Assembly (NCBI RefSeq): GCF_018130385.1
Contig: NZ_JAFCLU010000048.1
Coordinates: forward strand, 1-38,827
DNA: 38,827 bases
Reading direction: 5' to 3'
Origin: Bradyrhizobium sp. AUGA SZCCT0283
GTDB lineage: Bacteria; Pseudomonadota; Alphaproteobacteria; Rhizobiales; Xanthobacteraceae
Numbering within the stretch: the stretch's first letter is position 1; each line of letters begins with the position of its first letter. Of this stretch, positions 32,112 through 38,827 are shown one piece after another. The notes beneath the pieces are model-generated. The model was given only the letters and a program-made list of their open reading frames with translations. It ran no database searches and had not been told where the DNA came from. A program made the translations under genes and the position numbers.

Positions 32112-34022
32112 ATGAGCGGACGCGACCCGATCAGAGCGATCAACCTGGGTTGGCCAGCCCTCGCTGCCCGTCTCTGCGTCTGCCTGCTGGTTCTGTCCGC
32201 CACCATGCTGTCCGGACCGGCGAGCGGCGCCCTCAAAGACGAATCGAAGCGCGTGGTGATCCTTCATTCCTTTGGCCGCGATTTCAGACCCTGGGGACAT
32301 TATGCGAAGGCCATTCGCGAGCAGCTGGATCGTCTGTCGCCGTGGCAGTTGGACATTCAGGATCATTCGCTGATTACAGCACGTTCCAGCGATGAGAATC
32401 CTGAGCCGGCGTTTGTTGCCTATCTGAATACGCTCAATTCCGGGCACGCTGCGGATATCGTCATTTCCATCGGTGCGCCGGCCGCGAATTTTGTTCAGCG
32501 AAATCGTGCGCGCGTGTTCGCTGCAACCCCGCTGGTTCTGACGGCCGTCGAGCAACGTCGAATCCAGTCTTCCAGTCTGTCCGACAACGACGCTCCTGTT
32601 GCAGTTGCTCATGATTTTCCACGCTCCTTCGAAACGATCCTTCGCGTTCTACCTGGCACGAAACGAATTGTCGTTATCAATGGTGCATCGCCAAATGAGA
32701 AGTTCTGGCTCGGTGAGCTCCGCAAGGAGGCAGCACTTCTTGGGGACAAGGTTGAGTTCGTTTGGTACGACGATTTGTCATTCCAGGACATCTTGAAAAA
32801 GTGTGCCGCGCTGCCACCGGACACGGCCATCTTTTGGCATCTCATGAACGTCGATGCGACCGGAGTCGTCTACGAAGGCGATGCCGCGCTTCAGCAGCTC
32901 CACGCGGTGTCCAACGCTCCAATCTTTTCGTACGACGACGGTTTTTTTGGCAAGGAGATCGTGGGCGGTCCGATGCATTCGGTCATCGATCTTAGCCGCC
33001 TCACCGCCAATGTGGCCATTCGCATCCTTGGCGGAGAGAAACCGAGCGATATCAGACCTCCGGCGCTCGGCTACGCTGACCCAAAATTCGATTGGCGCGA
33101 AATGCGGCGCTGGGGCATCAGCGAGAGCAACCTGCCTGCGGGAAGCGTAGTCATGTTTCGTCAGCCCGGCATATGGGAAGAATATATCTGGCAGATATCG
33201 CTGATTGCGAGCGTCATTCTGATCCAGGGAGCATTGATCGGCGGATTGCTTCACGAACGGCGTCGCCGCCATCTCGCCGAAGTCGAATCGCGCCAGCGCC
33301 TAGCGGAGCTTGCACACCTCAACCGCTATTCGGCAGTCGGCGAGCTGACGGCTTCTGTCGCGCACGAGCTAAATCAGCCGCTGGGCGCCATTCTTACCAA
33401 CGCCGAAACGGCCGAGCTCATGCTGAAGGGCGCTTCACCGGATATCGACGAAGTGAGGGAAATTCTCGCTGACATCAGGCGTGACGACGAGCGCGCCAGC
33501 GAAGTGATACGGCGGCTGCGCGGCGTGCTGAAGAAAACACCTTATGAAATGAAATATATCGACTTGAACGAGACGGTACGCCAGGTGATCGGATTTGTCA
33601 CGGCCATGGCCCACGGGCGCAATATCGTACTGAAGTGCGGTACGACCTCCGCCGACCTGAACGTCAAAGGTGATGCTGTTCAGCTGCAACAAGTCGTTCT
33701 GAATCTGATTATCAATGCAATGGACGCGATATCCGAAGCGGAGGCCAAGGAGCGCGAAATCAGCGTAACGACGAACCTTTCGGGCGCCAGCGCGGAAATC
33801 AGGATTAGCGACACCGGTCCCGGTATAGCGACCAGCGATCTCAAGAATGTCTTCGACCCGTTCTTCACGACAAAACCGCAGGGTATGGGCATGGGACTTG
33901 CGATAGTCCGCACCATCGTCGAAGCCCACCACGGACAGATTTCTGCGGCAAACCAGTCGTCCGGCGGTGCGCTTTTCACGATCAGGCTTCCGATTGCCCG
34001 CGGTCGATCAACTTCGACCTGA
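32112..34022 (+). CDS. Hybrid sensor histidine kinase with ABC-type periplasmic binding domain, 636 aa
   Basis: A signal/anchor segment (about 10-38) is followed by a periplasmic domain of the ABC_sub_bind type (40-350: RVVILHSFGRDFRPWGHYAK, ADIVISIGAPAANFVQRNRA, APIFSYDDGFFGKEIVGGPM). A membrane segment follows at about 358-380 (YIWQISLIASVILIQGALIG), then HisKA with the phospho-acceptor His near 417 (LTASVAHELNQPLGAIL) and the ATPase boxes LNLIINAMDAI (near 530), ISDTGPGIATSD, FDPFFTTKPQG and GMGMGLAIVRTIVEAHHG. There is no haem PAS domain, so it is not FixL. No regulator gene is adjacent; the FixJ-like and receiver-only proteins at 23.4-24.6 kb are plausible partners. The ATG at 32112 is preceded closely by AAGAGG. 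It may be co-transcribed from box 8. Confidence 0.9.
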   Translation: MSGRDPIRAINLGWPALAARLCVCLLVLSATMLSGPASGALKDESKRVVILHSFGRDFRPWGHYAKAIREQLDRLSPWQLDIQDHSLITARSSDENPEPAFVAYLNTLNSGHAADIVISIGAPAANFVQRNRARVFAATPLVLTAVEQRRIQSSSLSDNDAPVAVAHDFPRSFETILRVLPGTKRIVVINGASPNEKFWLGELRKEAALLGDKVEFVWYDDLSFQDILKKCAALPPDTAIFWHLMNVDATGVVYEGDAALQQLHAVSNAPIFSYDDGFFGKEIVGGPMHSVIDLSRLTANVAIRILGGEKPSDIRPPALGYADPKFDWREMRRWGISESNLPAGSVVMFRQPGIWEEYIWQISLIASVILIQGALIGGLLHERRRRHLAEVESRQRLAELAHLNRYSAVGELTASVAHELNQPLGAILTNAETAELMLKGASPDIDEVREILADIRRDDERASEVIRRLRGVLKKTPYEMKYIDLNETVRQVIGFVTAMAHGRNIVLKCGTTSADLNVKGDAVQLQQVVLNLIINAMDAISEAEAKEREISVTTNLSGASAEIRISDTGPGIATSDLKNVFDPFFTTKPQGMGMGLAIVRTIVEAHHGQISAANQSSGGALFTIRLPIARGRSTST

Positions 34023-34075
34023 TACACGCGGCCACGCTGCTCGTGCGCCGCAGCAGGGCGGTACCGCTGGTTTCC

Positions 34076-34089
34076 TTGATCTTTATCAA
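34076..34089 (+). promoter_or_regulatory. FNR/FixK box 9 (TTGATCTTTATCAA)
   Basis: Perfect half-sites, with symmetry extended to CCTTGAT...ATCAAGG. Its centre is 61 bases before the DUF3300 gene start, the same spacing as box 3. Confidence 0.85.
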
Positions 34090-34143
34090 GGAATGACCTC
34101 GCCTCGGACCGATGCTTGCGGCGATGAGCCCAAGGAGGGTGCG

Positions 34144-35820
34144 ATGTTCCGCTGCAGCAAGACTCTTGTCGCGCTCGCGTTGCTGATGGCGAACCCTGTC
34201 GCCGTCTCGGCGCAAACGGCCGACAATCCGCCTGCTCCCAGCAGCACGCCGCAACCGGCGGCCCAATCGCCGCCGAGTGCAGAACTGTTGAAGCCCGAAC
34301 AACTCGAGGCGCTGGTAGCTCCGATTGCGCTCTATCCCGACGAGTTGCTGGCAAATGTCCTGGCGTCATCGACCTATCCGCTGGAAGTCGTACAGGCGGA
34401 TCGCTGGCTCAAGGCGCACAAATCCCTGAAAGGCGACGCACTGAAAAAGGAAGTCGAGAAGCAGTCGTGGGACAACAGCGTTAAGGCGCTCGCAAGCACT
34501 GCAGACGTCATTTCGATGATGAGCGACAAGGTCGACTGGACCAAGAACCTAGGTGACGCCGTGCTGGCGCAGCAGCCGGATGTGATGGATGCGATCCAGC
34601 GTCTGCGTACCAAGGCCTATGACAGCAAGAAGCTGGTCACCACCAAGCAGCAGAAGGTCAGCGTTCAGACACAGGAAAACAGGCAGGCGATCGTCATCGA
34701 GCAGGCGGATCCCAATACGATCTACGTTCCGTATTATGATCCGGCGACGGTTTACGGAAGTTGGCCCTACGCGGAATATCCACCCTATTACTTCGGGTAC
34801 CCGTCCTATATCGGCGCCGGCGTGATCGCGGCCGGTCTCGCCTTTGGTACGGGCTGGGCGATCGGACGTTGGGGCAATTACTGGGGCGGCGGATGCAACT
34901 GGGGCAATCGCAATCTCTACGTCAACCACTACAACAGGATAAACAACGTCGGGAACAACTGGCAGCACAACGCGGCGCATCGCCAGGGCGTGCGGTACAA
35001 CAACGCGAGCGTTCAGCAGCGCTTCGGCAACAACAACCTGAAGGCCGGCGCCTCCAATCGGATGGATTTCCGCGGCCGCGATGGGCAGCAAGTGCTTCGT
35101 CCGGGACAAGACCGACCAGGCGGCGGGGACCGCGTCGGAGATCGCGCCGGCGACCGTGGCGGTGACCGCGTTGGGGATCGTGCCGGTGGTGATCGTGGTG
35201 GCGACCGCGCGGCCGCGCGTGACCGGCAGGGTGGCGATCGTGGCAATCGTTCGAGCACAGCGGATCGCGCCAAGGGGAGTGCCAAGGGGAGTGCCAAGGG
35301 TGGCGGTGATCGCGCGAAGGCCGCCAATCGTGGCGGCAGTGGCAGTCGTGGTTCGGCCATGAACGTGTCGTCGGGCAGGGCGGCCGCTGCGCAATCGGCG
35401 CGCGGTCGGGCTAGCATGGCCAGCATGGGTCCGCGGGGCGGTGGTGCGGCATTTGCCGGTGGAGGCGGCTTCCGTGGCGGAGGTGGAGGCGGCGGCTTCC
35501 GAGGCGGTGGCGGTGGCGGCTTCCGCGGCGGCGGTGGCGGCGGACGGCGCTCCGACATCGAATTGAAGCATGACGTTGTACTGCTCGGCCATCTCGCCAA
35601 TGGTCTCGGTTACTATCGCTTCAGCTATCTAGGCGGCAGCAAGCCCTACGTCGGCGTCATCGCGCAGGAAGTGCAGCGCCTGGTGCCGGAAGCCGTGACT
35701 CGCGGTCCGGACGGGTATCTCCGCGTCCATTACGAACAGCTGGGATTGAAGCTCCGCTCGTACACTGACTGGCTGGCCGGCGGCGCAAAGATTCCTACGC
35801 CACCGGAGGTCTTGCCATGA
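34144..35820 (+). CDS. DUF3300 protein fused to a glycine-rich linker and an S74-like C-terminal domain, 558 aa
   Basis: The signal peptide (MFRCSKTLVALALLMANPVA, cleavage after VSA) is followed by the DUF3300 domain (about 45-250: LEALVAPIALYPDELLANVL, ASSTYPLEVVQADRWLK, DPNTIYVPYYDPATVYGSWP, YPPYYFGYPSYIGAGVIAAG). Then comes a low-complexity part: NN/GN-rich, R-V-G-D-R-A-G-D repeats, AKGSAKGSAKGG and GGGFRGGG repeats (to about 468). The last 90 residues (SDIELKHDVVLLGHLANGLG, YYRFSYLGGSKPYVGVIAQE, VQRLVPEAVTRGPDGYLRVH) look like the peptidase S74 intramolecular-chaperone domain of phage tail fibres. AGGAGG precedes the ATG. It overlaps the DUF2950 gene (ATGA). Envelope role inferred. Confidence 0.88.
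   Translation: MFRCSKTLVALALLMANPVAVSAQTADNPPAPSSTPQPAAQSPPSAELLKPEQLEALVAPIALYPDELLANVLASSTYPLEVVQADRWLKAHKSLKGDALKKEVEKQSWDNSVKALASTADVISMMSDKVDWTKNLGDAVLAQQPDVMDAIQRLRTKAYDSKKLVTTKQQKVSVQTQENRQAIVIEQADPNTIYVPYYDPATVYGSWPYAEYPPYYFGYPSYIGAGVIAAGLAFGTGWAIGRWGNYWGGGCNWGNRNLYVNHYNRINNVGNNWQHNAAHRQGVRYNNASVQQRFGNNNLKAGASNRMDFRGRDGQQVLRPGQDRPGGGDRVGDRAGDRGGDRVGDRAGGDRGGDRAAARDRQGGDRGNRSSTADRAKGSAKGSAKGGGDRAKAANRGGSGSRGSAMNVSSGRAAAAQSARGRASMASMGPRGGGAAFAGGGGFRGGGGGGGFRGGGGGGFRGGGGGGRRSDIELKHDVVLLGHLANGLGYYRFSYLGGSKPYVGVIAQEVQRLVPEAVTRGPDGYLRVHYEQLGLKLRSYTDWLAGGAKIPTPPEVLP
35128..35220 (+). repeat. Imperfect repeats encoding GDR-V/A-GDR units
   Basis: A coding minisatellite in the DUF3300 gene: repeated GGYGACCGCG/GATCGCGCCGG-type units give R-V-G-D-R-A-G-D-R-G-G-D. 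Repeat number is likely to vary between strains. Confidence 0.7.
35269..35301 (+). repeat. Short tandem repeat encoding AKGS
   Basis: The 12-base unit GCCAAGGGGAGT occurs twice, followed by GCCAAGGGTGGC, encoding A-K-G-S-A-K-G-S-A-K-G-G in the DUF3300 linker. Confidence 0.75.
35455..35547 (+). repeat. Tandem repeat encoding GGGFRGGGGG units
   Basis: Three GGCGGCTTCCG-type blocks separated by glycine codons, giving three GGGFRGGG units just before the S74-like domain. The repeats are imperfect at third codon positions, so they are selected as protein or old. Confidence 0.8.
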
Positions 35821-36746
35821 TCGGGCTGAAATCGCTCTGTCGCACTACTTCGGTGGGCCTCGGCGCCATCGTGGCAGTGGCTTTGTTGACCTCTGCGTCC
35901 CTGGCGCAGCAGGCCTATCCCTCGCCGGAAGACGCTGCGGCGGCACTGGCCGCCGCGGTCAAGCTCGGCACGACGAGCGCCATTCTCAAGGTTCTCGGCA
36001 AAGATGGCCAAGACATTGTCGAATCCGGCGATGATGTTGCCGATGCCGAGATGCGCCAACGCTTCCTGTCTGCCTATGACGCGAAGCACTCCATCAAGGC
36101 CGAGGGAAACAAGAAGGCTACGCTCGTCCTTGGCGCAGACGATTTTCCATTCCCGATTCCTTTGGTGAACAACAGGACTGGCTGGGAGTTCGACGCCGCC
36201 GCCGGGCGTCAGGAGATTCTGTATCGTCGCATCGGACGCAACGAACTGGACGCGATTCAAACCTGTCTGGCTTTCGTGGATGCCCAGAACGAATATGCCG
36301 AGAAAGATCGCACCGGGGAGGGGGCGGGGGTCTACGCACAACGCATCGTCAGTAGCCCAGGCAAGAAGGATGGGCTGTTCTGGCGTGACGATCGCGATCC
36401 GAGCCCGCTTGGCGAATTGGCGGCCCAAGCCTCAGCCGAAGGGTACAAGGTCTCAGAGCAAGCGGCGCCCTATCATGGCTATTACTACCGGATTTTGAAA
36501 GGACAGGGTTCTGACGCGCCGGGCGGAGCTTTGAACTATGTCGTCAAGGGAAAGATGATCGGCGGCTTCGCGCTGATCGCCTATCCTGCCGAGTACGGAA
36601 ATTCCGGCGTCATGACCTTCTTGGTCAATCATGCCGGTACCGTCTACCAAAAGGATCTCGGAACACGCACCGACAGCATCGCCAAGCGCGTTTACTTGTT
36701 CGATCCGGATCAAACCTGGAAGAAGGTCGATGTGGCGATCCCTTGA
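35817..36746 (+). CDS. DUF2950 secreted protein, 309 aa
   Basis: The signal peptide (SVGLGAIVAVALLTSASLAQ, cleavage after LAQ) precedes QAYPSPEDAAAALAAAVKLG. DUF2950 hallmarks include FPIPLVNNRTGWEFDAAAGR, EILYRRIGRNELDAIQTCLA, DAQNEYAEKDRTGEGAGVYA, GLFWRDDRDPSPLGELAAQ and PYHGYYYRILKGQGSDAPGG, ending VMTFLVNHAGTVYQKDLGT. The gene overlaps the DUF3300 stop (ATGA); DUF3300-DUF2950 pairs are a known arrangement, so the two probably work together in the envelope. Expression presumably comes from box 9. The family's biochemical role is unknown. Confidence 0.9.
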   Translation: MIGLKSLCRTTSVGLGAIVAVALLTSASLAQQAYPSPEDAAAALAAAVKLGTTSAILKVLGKDGQDIVESGDDVADAEMRQRFLSAYDAKHSIKAEGNKKATLVLGADDFPFPIPLVNNRTGWEFDAAAGRQEILYRRIGRNELDAIQTCLAFVDAQNEYAEKDRTGEGAGVYAQRIVSSPGKKDGLFWRDDRDPSPLGELAAQASAEGYKVSEQAAPYHGYYYRILKGQGSDAPGGALNYVVKGKMIGGFALIAYPAEYGNSGVMTFLVNHAGTVYQKDLGTRTDSIAKRVYLFDPDQTWKKVDVAIP

Positions 36747-36765
36747 ACGCGGGAAAGCTGAAGCG

Positions 36766-37215
36766 ATGTCATCTATATATAGTTCGGTATATATAGTTCG
36801 GCTCGCTGCGATCGTGCTTTTCGCCGCTGTTCTTTCAGCGACATCATCGCTCGCGCAGGCGCCTGGCTATGTCCGAGTCAAGCTGGTGAAGGCGGGCCTG
36901 ATGGCGGGCGCCGGTGGCGGCAGCGGCGTCCTGACGTATCGCGGTCGCGATTACCCGTTCAGAGTATCCGGTTTCAGCCTGGGTGTTACAGCAGGAGCAT
37001 CGGTCAGCCGGCTGGAGGGATGGGCTTCAGGCATAAGGCAGGTCAGCGATTTTGCCGGCTCCTACAGCGCCGTCGGTGCTGGCGGCGCCTTTGTTGGCGG
37101 CGTCGGAGGCGTTCACCTGGCGAATCAAAAAGGTGTGAGGATTGACCTGCAGGGACCTAAGGCGGGAATCGAGTTCGCTGCGAACCTCAGCGAGGTCAGG
37201 ATTTCATTGAGGTGA
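36766..37215 (+). CDS. Glycine-rich secreted protein, 149 aa (paralogue of the one at 27307)
   Basis: A hydrophobic leader (VRLAAIVLFAAVLSATSSLA, cleavage after AQA) is followed by KLVKAGLMAGAGGGSGVLTY, RGRDYPFRVSGFSLGVTAGA, GSYSAVGAGGAFVGGVGGVH and QGPKAGIEFAANLSEVRISL. It matches the 27307 protein in order and spacing (RGxxYPFxVSGxSxGxTxGAS; GSYSAVGAGGA). The start is doubtful: ATG 36766 lies just before a 14-base tandem duplication that is not a multiple of three, so the reading frame from this ATG depends on copy number; ATG 36730 is in the same frame, and a GTG near 36815 would avoid the repeat. It follows DUF2950 after 19 bases in the box-9 operon. Function unknown. Confidence 0.75.
   Translation: MSSIYSSVYIVRLAAIVLFAAVLSATSSLAQAPGYVRVKLVKAGLMAGAGGGSGVLTYRGRDYPFRVSGFSLGVTAGASVSRLEGWASGIRQVSDFAGSYSAVGAGGAFVGGVGGVHLANQKGVRIDLQGPKAGIEFAANLSEVRISLR
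36774..36801 (+). repeat. Perfect 14-bp tandem duplication (TATATATAGTTCGG x2)
   Basis: Two adjacent identical copies at 36774-36787 and 36788-36801, AT-rich in a GC-rich setting, immediately after the likely start codon of the glycine-rich protein gene. A change of one copy would shift the frame. Confidence 0.95.
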
Positions 37216-37565
37216 GCCTACTCGGCTGCCGCTCGTCGGCCGAGGTGCAGTTCCGATCTCCCAATATCGCTAAGCACTATCGTGCCAAAGTGATCCGTCT
37301 TTCCGAAACGCAGGCCGAACCGGAGTCCAATGGCGAAGCTCGCGAGGACATCCGCTCACTGGTTGGCGAGGTGGTGATAACCCCCGGAGAGAAGCGAGGC
37401 GAGAGCCGCGCGATCCTGCGCGGCGAGTTGATGGCCATTCTCGACCTTGCCGCCGGCCGGCGGAGGTCCTCCAAGTCGGAAGTTATAAACAAACGCGCTT
37501 GCAGGTCCCTGCAACCAAACAAGCAGCTGATTTGTCTGCTTAAATCCAAAAAGCCGCTCTTTTGA
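37212..37565 (+). pseudogene. Serine recombinase C-terminal fragment
   Basis: The segment PNIAKHYRAKVIRLSETQAE, then AREDIRSLVGEVVITPGEKR and SRAILRGELMAILDLAAGRR, matches the C-terminal region of large serine recombinases (the part after the zinc ribbon and coiled coil that reads RSLIEEVRLVP...LRGELAAILALA). The catalytic resolvase domain is absent and the sequence before residue 15 does not fit, so this is a remnant. Downstream residues (INKRACRSLQPNKQ) are probably not native. It begins at the glycine-rich gene's stop and marks the right border of the FixK-box block. Confidence 0.7.
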
Positions 37566-37702
37566 GCGCCATTTTGCTTATCAAGAATCGCCACCGAGTC
37601 GCCACGCGCGTGGTAGAGCCGAGGTCGGCATCGGGAGAAAAAGCGCTGTCTCGCAGCCCTACACGGTTCTGATCCTTGACCCGGCTTCTTTAGGCGAACA
37701 GC

Positions 37703-38014
37703 TCAGCGCCGGACAGCGGTTTCCAAGAACTCCTGCACAGAGCGCGGTACCTCATCGTATTCCGGAAAGCGCCGACGCAGCTCGTCGGCAATATCGACCG
37801 TGACGTCGCGCGACCAACCCTCGGCGGTATTGAAGGCGACGATCCGCACCGGATGGCTAAACTGGTCTTCCAGGAGACGGCGGATCAGCGCCTCGCGGTC
37901 GGTGCCTTCCTCGTCTGCCTCCCACCATGCGCGTCCGAGCCTGCCAAAATCGTTTAGCACCAGATAGATGTCGTGATCGCCGCGATGCGGCACGATGGAC
38001 GGGGAGCGAGGCAT
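37703..38014 (-). CDS. Conserved hypothetical protein, 103 aa
   Basis: It starts MPRSPSIVPHRGDHDIYLVL with GGGAG nine bases upstream; an in-frame ATG 17 codons earlier is less likely. The sequence NDFGRLGRAWWEADEEGTDR, EALIRRLLEDQFSHPVRIVA and FNTAEGWSRDVTVDIADELR is that of a small acidic cytosolic protein which I recognise as widespread in Bradyrhizobium genomes, often near mobile regions. No function is known. It stands alone, between a recombinase remnant and a hairpin-terminator structure. Confidence 0.7.
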   Translation of the reverse strand: MPRSPSIVPHRGDHDIYLVLNDFGRLGRAWWEADEEGTDREALIRRLLEDQFSHPVRIVAFNTAEGWSRDVTVDIADELRRRFPEYDEVPRSVQEFLETAVRR

Positions 38015-38142
38015 ACAGAACAACTCCCGCGCGAAAACAGAGCATGGAACTTTACTCTGTTCCAATCTCCCTGTGTTTGGAAAATCCGAGGTAAATCAAC
38101 CGGATGATAGATAAGGGCGCGATGGGAGCCTATCCTCACGCC

Positions 38143-38214
38143 GCTGGACGTTCACGCATCTAGTCCAGCAAACCTTGGCCTCAGCTCTTGCCAAACTCCG
38201 AGCTGGGGCCTTTT
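38143..38214 (+). ncRNA. Candidate small RNA 3' end: two hairpins and a U-tract
   Basis: GCTGGAC (38143-38149) pairs with GTCCAGC (38163-38169). Eight bases later an 11-bp stem (38177-38187 with 38200-38210, one T-G pair) is followed by TTTT at 38211-38214. This is a typical intrinsic terminator on the plus strand, yet no plus-strand protein gene ends nearby (the recombinase remnant stops 580 bases earlier). The structure may end a small RNA starting somewhere after 38040. The terminator is well supported; the RNA gene is speculative. Confidence 0.4.
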
Positions 38215-38262
38215 CGCTTCTAGCGAACAGTGCGGCCGTTTCCAGTGCCTGAGCTGCCAAAA

Positions 38263-38427
38263 CTATCTCGGTGGCTGAAGTCCCGGTAACGACAACCACT
38301 CATCGATGTGAGCGGTAGTGGCTAGCTGCCTGATCTTTTTCAATAGCGCTTCCTTCTCAGCAGAGGTCGGCATCGTTGCAACCTGTGCCTCTAGCTGTGC
38401 TCGCTCGGCTCCGATGCGAAGGTGTGG
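38263..38427 (-). pseudogene. C-terminal fragment of a conserved hypothetical protein
   Basis: The end AEKEALLKKIRQLATTAHID with EWLSLPGLQPPR is the stereotyped C-terminus of a small Bradyrhizobium hypothetical family. Reading back, family-like sequence holds to about RIGAERAQLEAQ; further upstream (to 38547 in the same frame) it no longer looks coding. The gene appears to have lost its 5' part at the mobile boundary. A short intact protein from a rare start is possible. Confidence 0.45.
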
Positions 38428-38586
38428 GGCTGTGATCGTCGGCGTACCATAGGATAGCCCTTGGGTGGCCTGCCCCAATACAAAACGCCGAACACGTACT
38501 TGCGATCCCGGTTGGGGTTCCGCGATGGTCGCCCCGGGTGGACCCACGAGTGAAATGGGCTAGCTCGCCGATCGGTGCGACGCATG

Positions 38587-38632
38587 CGGAAGCAAATCCG
38601 TATCGCGAGTTCGAATCTCCCTCGCTCCGCCA
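38587..38632 (+). repeat. 3' fragment of a tRNA-Ser (class II): probable attachment-site scar
   Basis: A CGGA-AGCAAA-TCCG variable-arm hairpin is followed by the T-arm GCGAG-TTCGAAT-CTCCC (one mismatch), acceptor strand TCGCTCC, discriminator G and CCA. The long variable arm and G73 indicate serine. No 5' half with the complementary GGAGCGA precedes it. It lies just left of IS-like repeats and a kilobase right of the recombinase remnant, so it is most likely an integration scar. Confidence 0.6.
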
Positions 38633-38691
38633 GCTCACCCAAGGCCATGTCTTCTCTGGGCGAACTGGTAGGCAATTAAGCCCAGTATGCG

Positions 38692-38780
38692 GATTCCGGG
38701 GATTGCGGCCAGGGATTCCGATTGAACGCGACCATGCATTCCGATCGAAGGCGGCCACCTGTTCCGACGAAGGCGGCCGG
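38692..38780 (+). repeat. Four degenerate ~23-bp direct repeats, IS21-type element end
   Basis: Units ATTCCG(N)GCGGCCA-like start at about 38692, 38714, 38738 and 38762 (GATTCCGGGGATTGCGGCCA, GATTCCGATTGAACGCGACC, ATTCCGATCGAAGGCGGCCA, TTCCGACGAAGGCGGCCGG). Regularly spaced multiple repeats are typical of IS21-family ends, where the transposase binds. The transposase would lie beyond the window to the right. Family assignment is from memory of such ends. Confidence 0.5.
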
Positions 38781-38827
38781 GGTGTGGTTGCCGGCATGAG
38801 GAATTGGGTCAGGTTTTCTTGGTTGCG

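Noticed and set aside
35128..35547. CRISPR-like array in the repeated stretch
   Set aside because: The repeats are in-frame coding repeats of a glycine/arginine-rich linker without constant repeat/spacer structure. No CRISPR array was seen anywhere.
34549..35592. 347-codon minus-strand open frame over the DUF3300 gene
   Set aside because: Composition (Ala/Thr/Val/Ile) mirrors the repeats on the coding strand; no independent evidence.
38391..38797. Minus-strand open frames of 94 and 146 codons over the right end
   Set aside because: They run through the tRNA-Ser scar and the repeat ladder; the GRFELAIRI-like stretch is the usual false translation of a tRNA 3' end.

Overview
The window is GC-rich DNA from an alphaproteobacterium, most likely of the Bradyrhizobium/Rhodopseudomonas/Afipia group. 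The evidence is the ~1600-residue NAD-glutamate dehydrogenase, a FixK-type regulator next to a FixJ-like response regulator, IalB-family and DUF3300/DUF2950 proteins, and many perfect TTGAY-N4-RTCAA boxes. This placement comes from protein families and was not tested by alignment.

Layout. (1) Positions 1-984 hold the decayed end of an integrated element: a frameshifted tyrosine-recombinase remnant and, just beyond it, the 3' half of a tRNA-Arg(ACG) gene that looks like an attachment site. (2) 1042-6251 is core-like: a small hypothetical gene and the large glutamate dehydrogenase, both on the minus strand. (3) 6685-10388 is a damaged catabolic/transport locus: a frameshifted sugar-phosphate isomerase-like gene, a peptide/nickel-type ABC binding protein, and an ABC ATPase whose end is replaced by unrelated sequence; no permeases are present. 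(4) 10554-37215 is the heart of the window: about 26 kb in which nine FNR/FixK boxes precede nearly every transcription unit. (5) 37212-38827 is a second decayed mobile boundary: a serine-recombinase tail, a tRNA-Ser 3' fragment and a ladder of IS-end-like repeats.

The central block reads as a compact oxygen-limitation regulon carrying its own regulators (a cysteine-free FixK-like Crp/Fnr protein, a FixJ-like regulator, a receiver-only protein and a hybrid periplasmic-binding-domain histidine kinase). Its putative targets are a Ca2+/H+ antiporter with a DUF1269 protein; an AI-2E-type permease and a GNAT acetyltransferase; an operon of a PhaC-like DUF3141 hydrolase, phosphotransacylase, acetate kinase and FabI enoyl reductase; an AtoD-AtoA-MaoC operon divergent from a K+ channel; a SulP transporter; and several envelope operons (DUF3302-HlyD, DUF2092, DUF3300-DUF2950, and two paralogous glycine-rich secreted proteins). 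Together these suggest acyl-CoA/acyl-phosphate overflow with substrate-level ATP formation, plus ion and envelope remodelling, under low oxygen.

Decay is also visible inside this block: an IalB-family gene broken by about four frameshifts, and a PPK2 polyphosphate kinase reduced to its two ends. Both lie downstream of FixK boxes, so the regulon seems to have lost members.
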